A stretch of DNA of 64,000 nt from Stenocarpella maydis (Eukaryota; Ascomycota; Sordariomycetes; Diaporthales; Diaporthaceae), in contig NQMI01000071.1 in assembly GCA_002270565.1 (NCBI GenBank), positions 125,676 through 189,675 of the forward strand, in the 5' to 3' direction. Shown here one piece after another: positions 46,513 through 57,510 of this stretch. The position numbers and the translations under genes are program-made. Positions within the stretch are counted from its first letter, which is position 1. Each line of letters starts with the position of its first letter. The notes beneath the pieces are model-generated. The model saw only the letters and a list, made by a program, of their open reading frames with translations. It was not told the DNA's origin and searched no databases.

Positions 46513-46559
46513 GCATATCTCGCACGCTTCGCATGCTCGATACACGTCCCGCTCCGCTG
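46513..46559 (-). repeat. Right inverted repeat of candidate element
   Basis: Reverse complement of the left end with about 7 mismatches. Three of the mismatches form the hairpin loop, and two others are C/T transitions. Confidence 0.65.
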
Positions 46560-47768
46560 AATTAGCATCTGAATGGCCCCCATTGTTTGTCGAAGAACAG
46601 TTTGCTGCGCCAGCTAGTGACAAGCAAACATACAAGTTACATTCGGCGGGAAGACCTACCCTGTGTCATCCTATGATTGGCCAATACCGTTACACAACGG
46701 TAGGTGAGCAAACAGTCTCCCGTGCTCGTGTCAGGCCGAAGACTCCAATATCCTTCAGATCAGATTACACCTCTGCTACTACATGTATGCCATTCACTTG
46801 GCTCTCGCTGGCATCTACGCATCTGACTATCAGCCTGATCACAGAACAGCAGCAATGGGTTTCCTCAGGCATCTTTTCGTGACACTGGCCTCCACCATTG
46901 TCACCGATATCTCTGCCTCCAGCATGGAAGCCACCCCAGGACATCATCTTCCTGCCCGAGATACTCCACCAATACGTGTACAACAAGATTTTGTGGCCTC
47001 CAGACGACGATGAAGATCACCTTTTCTGCAATGAGTCAGGCTCAGACCAGATTGGCATTGACGATCCCGACGCGAGCTTTCAGTCTCGGACTGCAAGTGC
47101 CCATTCCTCAGCCTTGGCTTCCAAGCCGGCTTTCTTCACCCTAATGGCACTTGATTCCAGATCTACCGCATGTGGACAAACAGCAGCTCAAACCTCGCCC
47201 AGATTTCCAGTTATGGGACTTGTTCGATATCGGTTGCTCTTCTAAATGAACCTTCTGACTCGTAGGTCCTTCCTGATTCATGAGATAGTAGTAGTGTTGT
47301 CACATTGCGACTGACAGCCTCTCTCTTCGTGTCTCCGTGCTGGATATCACCACCAAATTCAGCATCAACTCAACTGACCCACATCCTAGCTATGGCAAGA
47401 TGCAGTGCCCAGGCCTTCCTGATATGGGTGACAAAACTAATTTCGGCGTAGTGTGGGTGATTGGCCGTCCCAGGACAGGTAAACCTGTCACGAGTCTCCC
47501 AAGCATATTCAAGCATTAATAGGGCACGATAAAGGGATAGTTGTGGTCCCAGAGCTACGTTGAGGCTCTAGCTAGCCATGATCAAGCGAGCTCGAGACGA
47601 TACTTCTGGAATTAATAAATTATGTTTACTGACTCGACCATTACATTATTATTTTGGAATAAGCCCGCCTTTTGACGCGGTTGCTTTGGCTGCCCATACT
47701 TCATGCTCTATAGTCTACCTCCAAATGCTCCATGCTTCCCAAAATGAATTGGCCTCGCCTGATACCTA
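46560..47768. other. Intergenic between accessory element and monooxygenase
   Basis: A 115-aa plus frame (46,898-47,245) has an acidic, fairly natural-looking composition, but overlaps other open frames and shows no domain. I do not call it. No RNA or repeat recognised. Confidence 0.4.
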
Positions 47769-49459
47769 TCACTGCGTCTCCAGGCCATTGTTCTCATTCA
47801 AGAACCAAGGCATCTTCTGGGAGTCATATTTGTGTAGTCCGGGCACCAACAGCCTTCGGCGCAAGTCCTTGGTCGCGTCCAGGATGGAATCCTCAACATC
47901 GAAGTTCCAGATATGGTTGAAACGCTCGTTCAACTCTTTCTCCATCTTGCCGAGATCCTTCCCAACATCCTTGGTCAGGTACTCGGCGAGGTTCCCCGCC
48001 CGTCGGCTGCTATGTACTTGCCACTGCGTCCGTTCGCGTCTGTTGGCATCATAGGCCGCAAAGACCTTGTCAAGCACTTGAGCGCCCTGGATTTCTGGAA
48101 TCGACAAGAGGGACGCCAAAACTGCAGCATCCTCAATGCAGAGGCCCGCCCCGGCCTCGTGGTGCGGGCTCGATCCGTGTGCTGCCTCGCCGAGGAGGCA
48201 TATCCTGTCTTTGAAATAGGACGAGAGGGTGTAATCGCTGAGGTCGAAGATTGCCCACTGGACCCGCAACGTCAGCGGTCGGGACCCCACAGTTATTTTG
48301 GCAAGGCTGTCTCCACAAGCAGCGTCAACTCACCCTCTCCAAGTCTCCTGCTGCAAGCTTGATGATGTTTTTGACGTTGGGCCCAAACGCTCTGAAATCG
48401 TCCAGAGCTTCGGCTTTTGTGGTAGGGAGGCATTGCGCCGTCTCGATTGGCCATCCAGCGCGGTCGTTGGTCACAAAAGCCAAAAAGCCCATGTTATGGC
48501 CCTGGTCCACGGGGAACGTCATACAGTGTCGGTTCTTACCCAGCTGCAGGTGCTCGTTCAGTGATTGTTCTCTTTACGTCTAGGTTGGGGGGCCCACGCA
48601 CCCAGCATGTTGCATTCAGGGCCCTCTCGGCACCCAGCGCCTTGGCAGCGTCGGACATCGGAACGAGGCCACGGTAGGCATACTTGTGTGTATACGAGGC
48701 TACTGCAGCAGGGTGATCTTCGCCAACCAAGATGGCTCTTGTCCGAGATCTGACGCCGTCACAACCAATGATTGCATCTGCTTCTGCAACAGAGCCATCT
48801 CCGAACTTCATGAGCACTGCGACGTCTTGGTCAGCATCATCCATTACACGACCGAAGGGACATCAATATTGTGGGATGGAAACTGCTGTTCCGAGTGCAG
48901 AAGGCTACGGAGCATTCTCGACAGGAGAGAGCATCTTTCCATACGGCACAGAAGTGTGAGCTCTCCAGCGTGGCTTACTCTTTCCGGATCCGATCCTGTC
49001 GTCCAATACATGTTTCAGCTCCTTTTCGAACCTTACCGTATCCCTCGGCAGGAACCTCACCAGCTCATCCAGGAACCGCGCACAAGGCACGACATTATGG
49101 CCACCATTTTCCGAGCCAATGATTGAAAACAAGGGCTCGAGGTGGGTTGCCGGCTGGGGCGACATGCCGTCCACGAAGTCGCACCACAAGTCCCTTTTCG
49201 AGACGGACTGGTTGCGGGTCGCGACGAGGTTGTAGGCGCCCAGAACGCAGCGGTCGATGCATTCCATGGCCCGCAAGGTATTGCGGCTGACAGCTACAGC
49301 GCCACGGACATCGGTGATGTCCGGGGCAGCCTCGTAGACGGTGCAGTGGACCCCCCGCTTGTACAAGGCCACCGCAAGGGTGATTCCCGAGATGCCTCCG
49401 CCAATGATGGCGAGGTCCAGTGGCCTCTCGCGTTGGCTCTGGCCCGTCTCGGCAGCCAT
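47769..49459 (-). CDS. FAD-dependent aromatic monooxygenase (salicylate hydroxylase-like)
   Basis: Four exons: 49,459-48,979; 48,825-48,602; 48,543-48,334; 48,257-47,769; 467 aa, phases consistent. The N-terminal Rossmann motif IGGGISG (about 19-25) binds FAD. The mid-protein GCDGVRS is the DG motif that contacts both FAD and NAD(P)H. GEAAHGSSPHHEAGAG is the GD motif of class A flavoprotein monooxygenases, with Glu for the usual Asp. These enzymes hydroxylate aromatic rings using NAD(P)H and O2; salicylate-type substrates are most common for this subgroup but are not provable here. Introns 2 (58 bp, GTGCGT) and 3 (GTGAGT) are convincing. Intron 1 (153 bp, GTAAGC to CCAAG) is longer than the others and is the least certain junction. 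Confidence 0.87.
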
Positions 49460-51567
49460 GTTGCCGGTTTAGGCGTGTCGATCAAATTGTACTCGCACTC
49501 ACTCGGCCGTGGCTGGACTTGCACATATGTGTACTCAGTCGAGACGGCTCATGGCGAGCCCGGGAGGAAGACGCGGTCCCTTCGTTGTCTTGGCTGGAGT
49601 CGTACGGCTGAGGCGGCTCGATTGTGCTGATGGCGGTTCCAGCACCAGCTTCCAAGAGACAACCATCCCTTTCTTGTGGTCGCCTTGATATTTATTGCGC
49701 CCATTTCCGACATGCTGGCGCGTGACCAAGTGACATGATCATGGTTTCTGCGCCTCAGCTCGCTCGTCAGGCCGGCAGGTTGCCTGTGCTTGGTCGGCAC
49801 TGACAGAAGAGCGGGAGCGCAGCTGGGCGGTCGATGACGTCACCGGGCCAGAGGTGGGTTGCTCCACGACTGACATCTGAAATGGGAGGGAGGCACTGAC
49901 AAGCAGGCGTGTCCATCCGCAAATCCGCGATGCAGCAGGCCAGGTCGAGATCCGTGTCCCTGAGCCAATTTTCCGAATCTTCGATTCCGCTCCAGCCTGT
50001 GAGTCCTCCCAAATTCCCATTCCTGCTGACGTGACAATGGCGGATCGGTGACGACATTTCTTGTGTCGTCTGCCATCGAGAAGAGAACAGTCCCACACGG
50101 GACACAACATTTCCATCTTGCGGACGAAGACCCCCATCCAAAACATCGACCCCCCCTAACCCTACGGCTTGGACACGACTTTTTTGGGGCAGTCCTCTGA
50201 GGTGCAACCTGTCATGGCTGGCCAGGTCCGTGGAGAGATACCCTCCCAATGAATCTAGGGGCCTGCGAGTTAGTAAGCCATAACTGCATCCGGACAGGTG
50301 ACAGCACCCAAGCCAAGGTTCTAGGGTGCTAGCCCAGCCTTACCTTCCCGCCGGATTCGTTCATGACGCGCAGACCTGGGCGGGGTTGTTCAATGTTTTC
50401 TAGTCCCAGTCAGAACCCGCAATGGTGATTGAAGCTCTGCAGTCTCAAACCTTCTATTTTATCCCGGAACGCTCTTCTCATTTGCCAGCCGATTACAGCC
50501 AGCGAGGGCAATGATTAATCCCAAATCATAGTGTTGATGAACACTAATATTAAATGGCAGTGGTCAAATTCAATGGCCTAGTTAGCACTAGTCGGGTGCA
50601 ATTAGGTGTGCAATAGTCGAGTACTGTATATGTACTCCGTATATGGCTTAAATCACCGTAGATTCCAGTGGCGAGAACACCTGTGGACCACCGCCCTACG
50701 GCAGCGATGGTGCCAAGGTGCTGCTTAATCACCAATGTGGTATCCACCATCCGTTGCAGTGCGTGCGAATATCCGTGTTTTACTATTTATTGCCCTCCAT
50801 TTCTCGTGATCAATCCCCGAATCTGATACCGGAAGACAATGCTGTCAGCAAACCTTTCAAGCGCCTACAAATCCTCTGCTCTGGACTCAGAGTGCCTGAC
50901 TTGACCAAATGCTCAACCTTGCAGATTGTGGACCGGATTGTTTGCAACACAACTGAAATCTGCTGACATTACTGGAGAACCATAACATGAGGGGAAAAGA
51001 GAAAAGACCTTGATCCAGCCCTGACATTACCTGGCGCTCACCTTGGTGACTGGCTCTAAGAGCTGGGGCCAAGTGCTCATTGTCCCATCCAGTCTCAGGC
51101 AAGTTCTTGTCTTGTTATCTTCTTAGAAAGAAGCAGAAAAATACATGAGAAAGTCGTCACTACTAGATAAGTCTCCCCAATATTACTGAAGCTGGTCAAT
51201 CGGTGCCAACATGAAGGAGTAATTGGAAGCCCCTGGCCATCTGAGACGTAAATGAAAGCCCGCTCAAGATCTGGGGCAGAACCCAGCAGTCGCGGGTGCC
51301 CTTTCTCAACATTGCAAGGAGCTCTCCACCGTACTAGAAATGAATTGCCGCTCACATGGTGTAAACACACCGAGCTTGTTTCCCCAGGCAACAACTCAGG
51401 GTGAATGAGAAGAGCTTTCAATCCCAGAGCACCAGCAGTACCGTTCCCGTCCCCTCATATTAACCAACCTCAAGTACCTCCCCAACGAGCATTGCCAAAC
51501 AGAGTTTCGAGGACACCGCAGACCAAATCGCTCCGTGTGGCGACATCATCCTGTCCTACATACCAGC
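49460..51567. other. Intergenic, no gene supported
   Basis: About 2.1 kb. The first part is the monooxygenase promoter. Overlapping minus ORFs at 49,739-50,249 are open in three frames and lack domains, so they are treated as chance. Confidence 0.5.
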
Positions 51568-52131
51568 ATGGACCCACCAGCGCAGCAACAACCTGAGACT
51601 GACGCGGCTGACGAAGACAGAGCCGAGGCAGACAGAGTCGCTCTCAGGGCAGAAATCAGAATATACCTCAACGAGCTAGTACAGACAACTAGGTGCTTCG
51701 AGGTATTTCGCAAAGACATGCAAGCCGCCGTCAACGCGCTCAGCCAGTACGATGCGAAACTGTACCTGGACGTGACTCTGAAATGCAATTCCCTCAAAGA
51801 CACCATGAGCGACGCGGCAGCCCAGTCGGCGACGGTTGTTGAATGCGAGCAAGACAACCCCGACCGCACGCGACACCACATGAGACTGATGAGGGGGATA
51901 CTCAACCAGCTGCGTGGCTTTCGCGACAGGGTTGCCGAGATATATCTGAGGTGGACGGTCTGCGAGAACCCAGAGCTCTTGGAACTAGAGCACAACTTGG
52001 ACTTTCACTTGTCCCTGCTCAACCACTGCGTGCAGGGTGTTTTCAGCTCCGCAAATGGCCAGGCCTACGATTGGGGCTTCAAATACCCTTCGAAGGAGCA
52101 GGGTCCCACGCCACTGGAAGGCTGGCTATGA
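51568..52131 (+). CDS. Hypothetical helical protein
   Basis: A single exon of 187 aa from ATG 51,568 (MDPPAQQQPETDAADED). The frame is open 33 bp upstream without another ATG. After an acidic, Gln/Asp-rich start the protein is predicted by eye to be largely alpha-helical (charged heptads such as RIYLNELVQTTRCFEVF and RGILNQLRGFRDRVAEIYL). No signal peptide, membrane segment or known motif is seen, and only a few cysteines (C-E at VVECEQ, VCENPE). Codon use and lack of stops in a GC-normal frame favour a real gene. I do not recognise the family. It may be lineage-specific. Confidence 0.55.
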   Translation: MDPPAQQQPETDAADEDRAEADRVALRAEIRIYLNELVQTTRCFEVFRKDMQAAVNALSQYDAKLYLDVTLKCNSLKDTMSDAAAQSATVVECEQDNPDRTRHHMRLMRGILNQLRGFRDRVAEIYLRWTVCENPELLELEHNLDFHLSLLNHCVQGVFSSANGQAYDWGFKYPSKEQGPTPLEGWL

Positions 52132-54362
52132 CGAGAGACATCATCCAGCAGCGATTGAAAGGTGGCTTGGTGGCAAGGAGGATGGCGATAACAGCACAGC
52201 CAGGGAGCCATACATGAGAGAACTCTCGATACACATCATTCTCTCAGCAGGAGGAGGAGGACATGCCTCTGAGAGAAGACTGGGCCCCTCTGGAACGGGG
52301 GGAAGGGGTTCGTGGACCATTTGGCTTTGGCACCCAAGACCCAAAGCCTCAGCAGTTGGAGTTCATGTGACACTGAAGCTTGCTTAGAAAGTCGCAGCGC
52401 AATTCTATGGCGATGCTGTCAATACCAGGAAACGTCCGAGGCCATGCGAAGCTCGTGCAGGTTGTTGGAGGGTGTTTCATGATTAAGATGCGTAGAGCGG
52501 CATCGGCTTGTAGCCACCTTGCACAGGTTACTCTGGATGTGACTCTGCTAACTAACACTTGCATTTGGTGATCCACTACGCCCGCCTCGTCCTGCAAGTC
52601 ACCCAATTTGCAAGTGTCTGAGAGACCCACCGTGGTGCAGCAACTAGTGTAGAAGTTCCTGCCTGCCTTGTCGCTTGTTACCAAGGTATCTTGCAGTAGA
52701 GAAAACGACAGGTCTCCTCAGGGTAGCAGCACGTGAGGGGGTCACTTGAGTATGCGACGACAAGATTGTTTCGCTCAAGTCGTCCAGTCAACGTCGGCAC
52801 TGCGGATGCAACGGAACATTGCTAGAGTTCTTTGCCTGGCCACCAGCCGTCTGCCCCTTGGGTGAGGCGCGATGGCGTTTCCAATTGCGCATCCCCGTCC
52901 GGAGGAACTGGCCCAGTGCCAACCACAGGTCTCGGCCAGACAGCAATGTCGTCACGGAGCTCACGAATTGTCGCTTGGGCAGCACCGCATGGGCAAACTG
53001 CCATCCTGTGGAATTGCTGTTTCAGAATTGCATGTTCCCCCCCGTGAGGCGTGATCAAAGACCAAGGAAACCAGGGTCCAATCTATTGGGTAGAGCCCAG
53101 CCAACTCTGTGACGTTCCGGCGAGGTTTCAGCCCTTCCTGAATGGTAGTATCATTTCCGAGGGTCAGGTACCAATGGCTTTGGCGATTAGGATGCCTGAC
53201 CTCGGCAACAGCGGCGGCTAGGGCGGCGGTTATGGCGGCTCATGCGCCCATGCAGGCCCGTCGGCGATCAAGCATGCGTGCCCTGGCCGCAACGGAGAGC
53301 CCCCTCGGCTGGTCGCAGCTCGGGGGGAGCGCACCTCTCAGCTAAGCTGCGAACTGGAGATCAGCGGGGCAGTCCGGAACGCCTAAGCTCGTCTTCTCGG
53401 GGTTCCTCATGGCAACGGGCCCGTTCAGGAAGCCCTCTGGAAGCCTGGAGTTGGTAGTACAAATTGTGGTTCCTGCAGACAACTCCAGTCATGTGTGGGG
53501 CTCTTCCAGAGTTGGTACATTGGCGCGCATGGCGAACTCCATCGTGGTGCGCCAAGGCCCATGTGATTTGACAATTGGTAGAACCGGCAGGCCTGCATCG
53601 GCGTCGTGATTGGGCCCAGTTGAAGCTACGAAATCTCTCACTGCAGATAGCTGGTCTTGGGTGGAGTACGATCCGAGCCCGTAAACGTGGCCGCGGCCAG
53701 TTGGCGCCACATAGACTGAGAAGCGAAGGCTCATCCTCTATGGATTCAAAATGATTTAAAGGAGGATCGCATGGGCCAAAAATCGAGAGTTGGAATGGGT
53801 CTTATGCAACCACTCGTGGCCGGCGGCCTCCCAACAACCCTGTTGTTCACTGTTTTGACTCTAGGACCCATAACTGGATGGTCATAAAGAATGGCACATC
53901 ACCAATAATACAGCAACACTCCGACTCGCCAATCCAATCAAGCACAACATCTCGCGCCGACAGACCGAGTCCCACATTATCGCCACACGCTTGTTACTCG
54001 GAATACCTCTTCTGTTGATACACGGCTGGCCAGTATCGACACGGGCCGGGGCTTTTTGCGAAAGTGATCTACACTGGCAGGGTTCAAAAGTTGCTGGTTT
54101 CATCAGTGGTCTATTGTGAACTTGGTTGCGGAGCCTGTGAGAACGGACAAGCCGTCGAGGTGTGGGGCGAAGCAGTGTAATGTGCGTTCAATGTTTTGCG
54201 TCTAGGGGAATAGTCTGAACAGATTCCAGTCCTCAACCTGAGTCTAGTCACTATGGATATGCTTGCGTCAAAGTACGATACAAGATTGCTGATACTATTG
54301 ATCTCAGTGGACCGTCTTCCCAGCAGACACATCAGTCCCCAGAACGCTACGCAAACAACATC
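52132..54362. other. Intergenic, no gene firmly supported
   Basis: The minus-strand frame 53,489-53,734 (81 aa, MSLRFSVYVAPTGRGHVYG) has a natural-looking composition and could be a small gene or fragment, but nothing corroborates it. The other ORFs overlap in several frames. No repeats stand out. Confidence 0.4.
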
Positions 54363-54412
54363 TTGAAGCACGACTTGGAGTGTAAGCCTACTGATTGCCG
54401 GCAATCCACGAC

Positions 54413-54829
54413 CTGCACGACAAAGTCATCGCTGTTTTCAAGAGCGGCAAAAATCCTCTGGAACAACTCGAACCATCGGGATTCACGGCTACCGAAATCG
54501 AGTGTGGTCCGGACGAAAAGCACTCAAGTAAATACATACTTTACTTTACCAAAGATGAGCCGCAGCGGGTACGACACGGTACGTGATACATTTCTATTTT
54601 CTCCAAGGCCAGGATTAGGAGATAAATCTACCTCTTGAATGCTGTAGAGAGGACTCTGGAATCTGTACCTATCTACTACTTTATGCACGTTGTCCGGAAC
54701 TCGCAGGTCCTGATCGGATCGCGAATTGCTTTTGATGAAATCGAAAGGGCACTTCTCTATGTCTTTTACATTTTTGCTAACTCCAGAAAACTGCAGACTG
54801 GTACCAGGAAACCGCCAGTGAAGCAATAA
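54413..54829 (+). CDS. Tentative small multi-exon gene
   Basis: Two plausible exons join in phase: about 54,413-54,578 (VIAVFKSGKNPLEQLEPSGF) and 54,648-54,829 (ERTLESVPIYYF), across a 69-bp GTACGT-TGTAG intron. The joined product is about 115 aa, with a hydrophobic stretch near the end (ALLYVFYIFANS). The true start is unresolved. A further upstream exon ending at about 54,380 before GTAAGC would fit by phase but is speculative. Function unknown. It could equally be a pseudogene remnant. Confidence 0.35.
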
Positions 54830-56479
54830 GTCGACAGCGCTGCCACTTGTTTTGCGGTACCATTATAACAAAATTTTCACTTTTGTCCACTATGGGGTAA
54901 TATTGGCGGCAGCATAAGCATGGTACGGTGCGCTTTAGAGGGAAAGTGCATTGGGGCATTTTGTTTCCGGATTGTTTGGTGTTCAGGGCATTTGCATTGG
55001 GTTTGGTAATGGGACCGAGCCGGAATAGGAGTTGTGCGATTTTGGTCACCTGGGCACCTGGCGGGCATATTAAGGAGTTCAACTTAATCAAGCTGCCGGT
55101 ACCCCATCCGCCGGTATGCTACTTAGCTAGCAGATGAGGCTGCGATCCATAAATCTTGATGCTGTTTGTTGCAGTAGATTTATGAGTGTTCTTCTTGATC
55201 CGCGGCACTTGCTTCGATTATGGCTCGGCTTCAACGACATTACCAGTTTGTGGTGCTCAAAGGCTTTTCATATTCGCCTTGTCAGCCACATCGAATACCA
55301 TACAACCGTGAGCGGTGAACCAAAAAAAAAAAAAGGCCAGCTTATCTATCGTTTCCCAAAAGGTAGATTATTAGATTACTAAATGCATCATTGAACAAGG
55401 CAGACAACCATGGAGGCAGAATACCTAAGTATCTTAGGTCCGTAATCGTACAACGGCCAAACCTAAAACAGAGGCATCATAAATGGATTCCATTACCGTA
55501 AGAATGTGTACCGAATCTGTACAACCCCAGGCCGCAGCCTTTTCTACCACGAGAAAAAGAATTTCATGATATTGTCTCCGAGACCATAGGGCTGCCTTTG
55601 TGGCAACGTGACAGTTTATATGAATGGTAGATTTTGATGACCTTTCCGTGTCCTAGCATTTGGAGGTCCGCGCAGAGGGAAACGGAAGGTACCTACCTAG
55701 GTAGGTAGATATACCGGGACATCATTCATATGCTAGCGAATGAAGGTTATCATTAATCCTAGTACTTATATCCAGGGGTGTTGCAAGGGTAAATCTCGTT
55801 TGATTAGGTGTCAAGGTAATAAGTATTAGTTATAGGTGTCATCAATGGGTGGGTGTTGGGCGATGTATGGGCAGTGTACCTACCCTTGAATATCTGTTGT
55901 CATGTTCTAAGAACTCCATATACAGAGGCCCCGTGTCTCAAAGAACTGATTTTCGGACCACAAATCCGGGTCTCATGGAGAAATAATTAATATCTCCATC
56001 TGCTAGATTGCTAACCATAGTACGGTAGATCTCTGGTCGCAAAACCCAATGCATTGATCTTGGAAATGGAACTAGAAGCTCACTGTGGTCGATGGCAGAT
56101 TGGCAAGACCACTGTGCAGCAGTGGTGGATTTGAAGATTGCTCAGATAAGTAAACGAAAAGGTAAGCTGACCAAAGCATACAGGCTGGCGACCATACCTA
56201 GATATGTTTGAAAGTACAGAGATGGGTCAGAATACAAGTCCTAGGATGGGGCTCATATTGTCTGTCACCATTCACCAGCTCGGTCTGCTGTCTCCACAAG
56301 AGTTTGCCTCGTTCCGTTCGGCTGCTTAGAGGTAGCCCTGTCCTTCCCTCTAACCCTTGCGCCTCGTCAAGTCCATCGGGAGATTCCTTGATGTGTTTCA
56401 ACGTTCGTTTTGCAGCCCACACATCACTAAGTGAGGCCACTCCCCAGATGAATATCGTTTAAAACTCGTCTCGTGCTGA
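54830..56479. other. Intergenic, no gene supported
   Basis: Somewhat AT-richer DNA. An A-run lies near 55,321-55,333 and a TACCTAGGTA palindrome within TACC/GGTA repeats at 55,694-55,703. No coding evidence was found. Confidence 0.45.
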
Positions 56480-57180
56480 TTTATGATTCCAGTCCTTCCT
56501 GCCGAGTTTTTTCTATCGCTTCGTCGAATCGCCGTCTGATAATGGTCCATCCTTGCGGTCACGGGCCGTCGTATTCCAGGTCAAAGGGATCAGGCCATCA
56601 GGCCACACAGGAAAGCCGGGTTCGATGCCGTACCAATCAGGAAATGCGGTTGCTTGCTTCCAATCAATAACGCCTGGGATCTCGTGTGTGGATAGATTGA
56701 CGATGATGTTGGCGCTTCTGAGGTCCTAGTGCTTGAGCGGAAACCGTCTAACAGAAGTTATAGCATCTGCATCTTGTACGATTGGTTCACATCTCTGTGG
56801 TATCGGCAAAGTCTACCAAGTCGTCTTCTTCGAGCAATCTCGTGTCGAACAAGATGCTCCCATGGCTTCTCTTTGAGAGAGCATCGGACATGCCTGGCAT
56901 AGATAAGAGGAGGGATCTGCCGGTCTGGATGAACTCCCATTTTGCTAAAAAAAAAATGCTGGATCGACTGACGTGCCGACGTAGAAGTCGGAGACAGAAA
57001 CTCGATCGTTGCCATGGATGGCCTGGTTCCACGCGCGACATGAATCTACAAAATATACTGAGCCGACTTCATAGAACTTGGTCGCAACATCTCATCATCA
57101 ATTGGTACCTAGTAGGATCAAGATTTCGACAAATTTATCAACCAGACGGAGCTTTTCTTCACAGCGCATTTTAGCCAAAC
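56480..57180 (-). pseudogene. APH-like phosphotransferase pseudogene
   Basis: The minus strand in shifting frames reads as a fungal aminoglycoside phosphotransferase/choline-kinase-fold protein. About 57,170-57,060: EKLRLVDKFVEI, then FYEVGSVYFVDS. About 56,960-56,800: AKWEFIQTG, then LLLSMPGMSDAL. About 56,740-56,640: RFPLKH, stop, DLRSANIIVN, then GVIDWKQATAFPDWYG. These match the family order, with the Brenner-type H-x-D-x4-N and the metal-binding IDW. Breaks: a stop (TAG) where HQD is expected, frameshifts near 56,795 and 56,950 (a poly-A run), several stops upstream, and a late TAA in the former C-terminus. CAG-to-TAG is RIP-like, but the gene is not AT-saturated. Function is lost. Confidence 0.65.
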
Positions 57181-57210
57181 ATTTCATGGTTCAAGCCCTG
57201 TGGTTTTCTT

Positions 57211-57510
57211 AAAAGGGAAGAAGAGGGAAGAAGAGGGAAGAAGAGGGAAGAAGAGGGAAGAAGAGGGAAGAAGAGGGAAGAAGAGGGAAGAAGAGGGAAG
57301 AAGAGGGAAGAAGAGAAGAGGGAGAAGAGGAGAAGAGGAAGAGAAGGGGAAGAAGGAAGAAGAGGAAGAAGAGGAAGAGGGAAGAGAGGGAAGAAGAGGG
57401 AAGAAGAGGGAAGAAGAGGGAAGAAGAGGGAAGAAGAGAAGAGGAGGAGAAGAGAAGAAGAAGAAGAAGAAGAAGAGAAGAAGAAGAGAAGAAGAAGAAG
57501 AAGAAGAAGA
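57211..57510. repeat. Polypurine minisatellite
   Basis: About 300 bp containing only A and G on the plus strand. It begins with ten perfect 10-bp units (AAGAGGGAAG, 57,215-57,314) and passes into GAGAAG and AAGAAG variants. Such mirror-repeat purine tracts can form triplex DNA. The long acidic/basic ORFs across it on both strands are by-products of the repeat. Confidence 0.95.

Larger units (their letters stand above)
44529..46559 (-). mobile_element. Candidate DNA element with 47-bp inverted ends and a duplicated cysteine-module protein
   Basis: The left end (from 44,529, CAGTGGAGCGGGATGTGTAT) and the reverse complement of the right end (to 46,559, CAGCGGAGCGGGACGTGTAT) match at about 40 of 47 positions, including a shared GCGTGCGAGATATGC. 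Each end contains its own small hairpin (GCATGC, 3-nt loop, GCGTGC). The enclosed 2 kb has minus-strand coding remains with in-frame TAA/TAG at probable Gln codons. Target duplication was not seen: flanks CCAGGGAT and AATTAGCA differ. CAG-CTG ends recall hAT-type elements, but no transposase motif was recognised, so superfamily assignment is open. Confidence 0.55.

Noticed and set aside
53489..53734. 81-aa minus-strand ORF (MSLRFSVYVAPTGRG)
   Set aside because: Plausible composition but no recognised family, no clear splice continuation and no neighbour context. Left uncalled.
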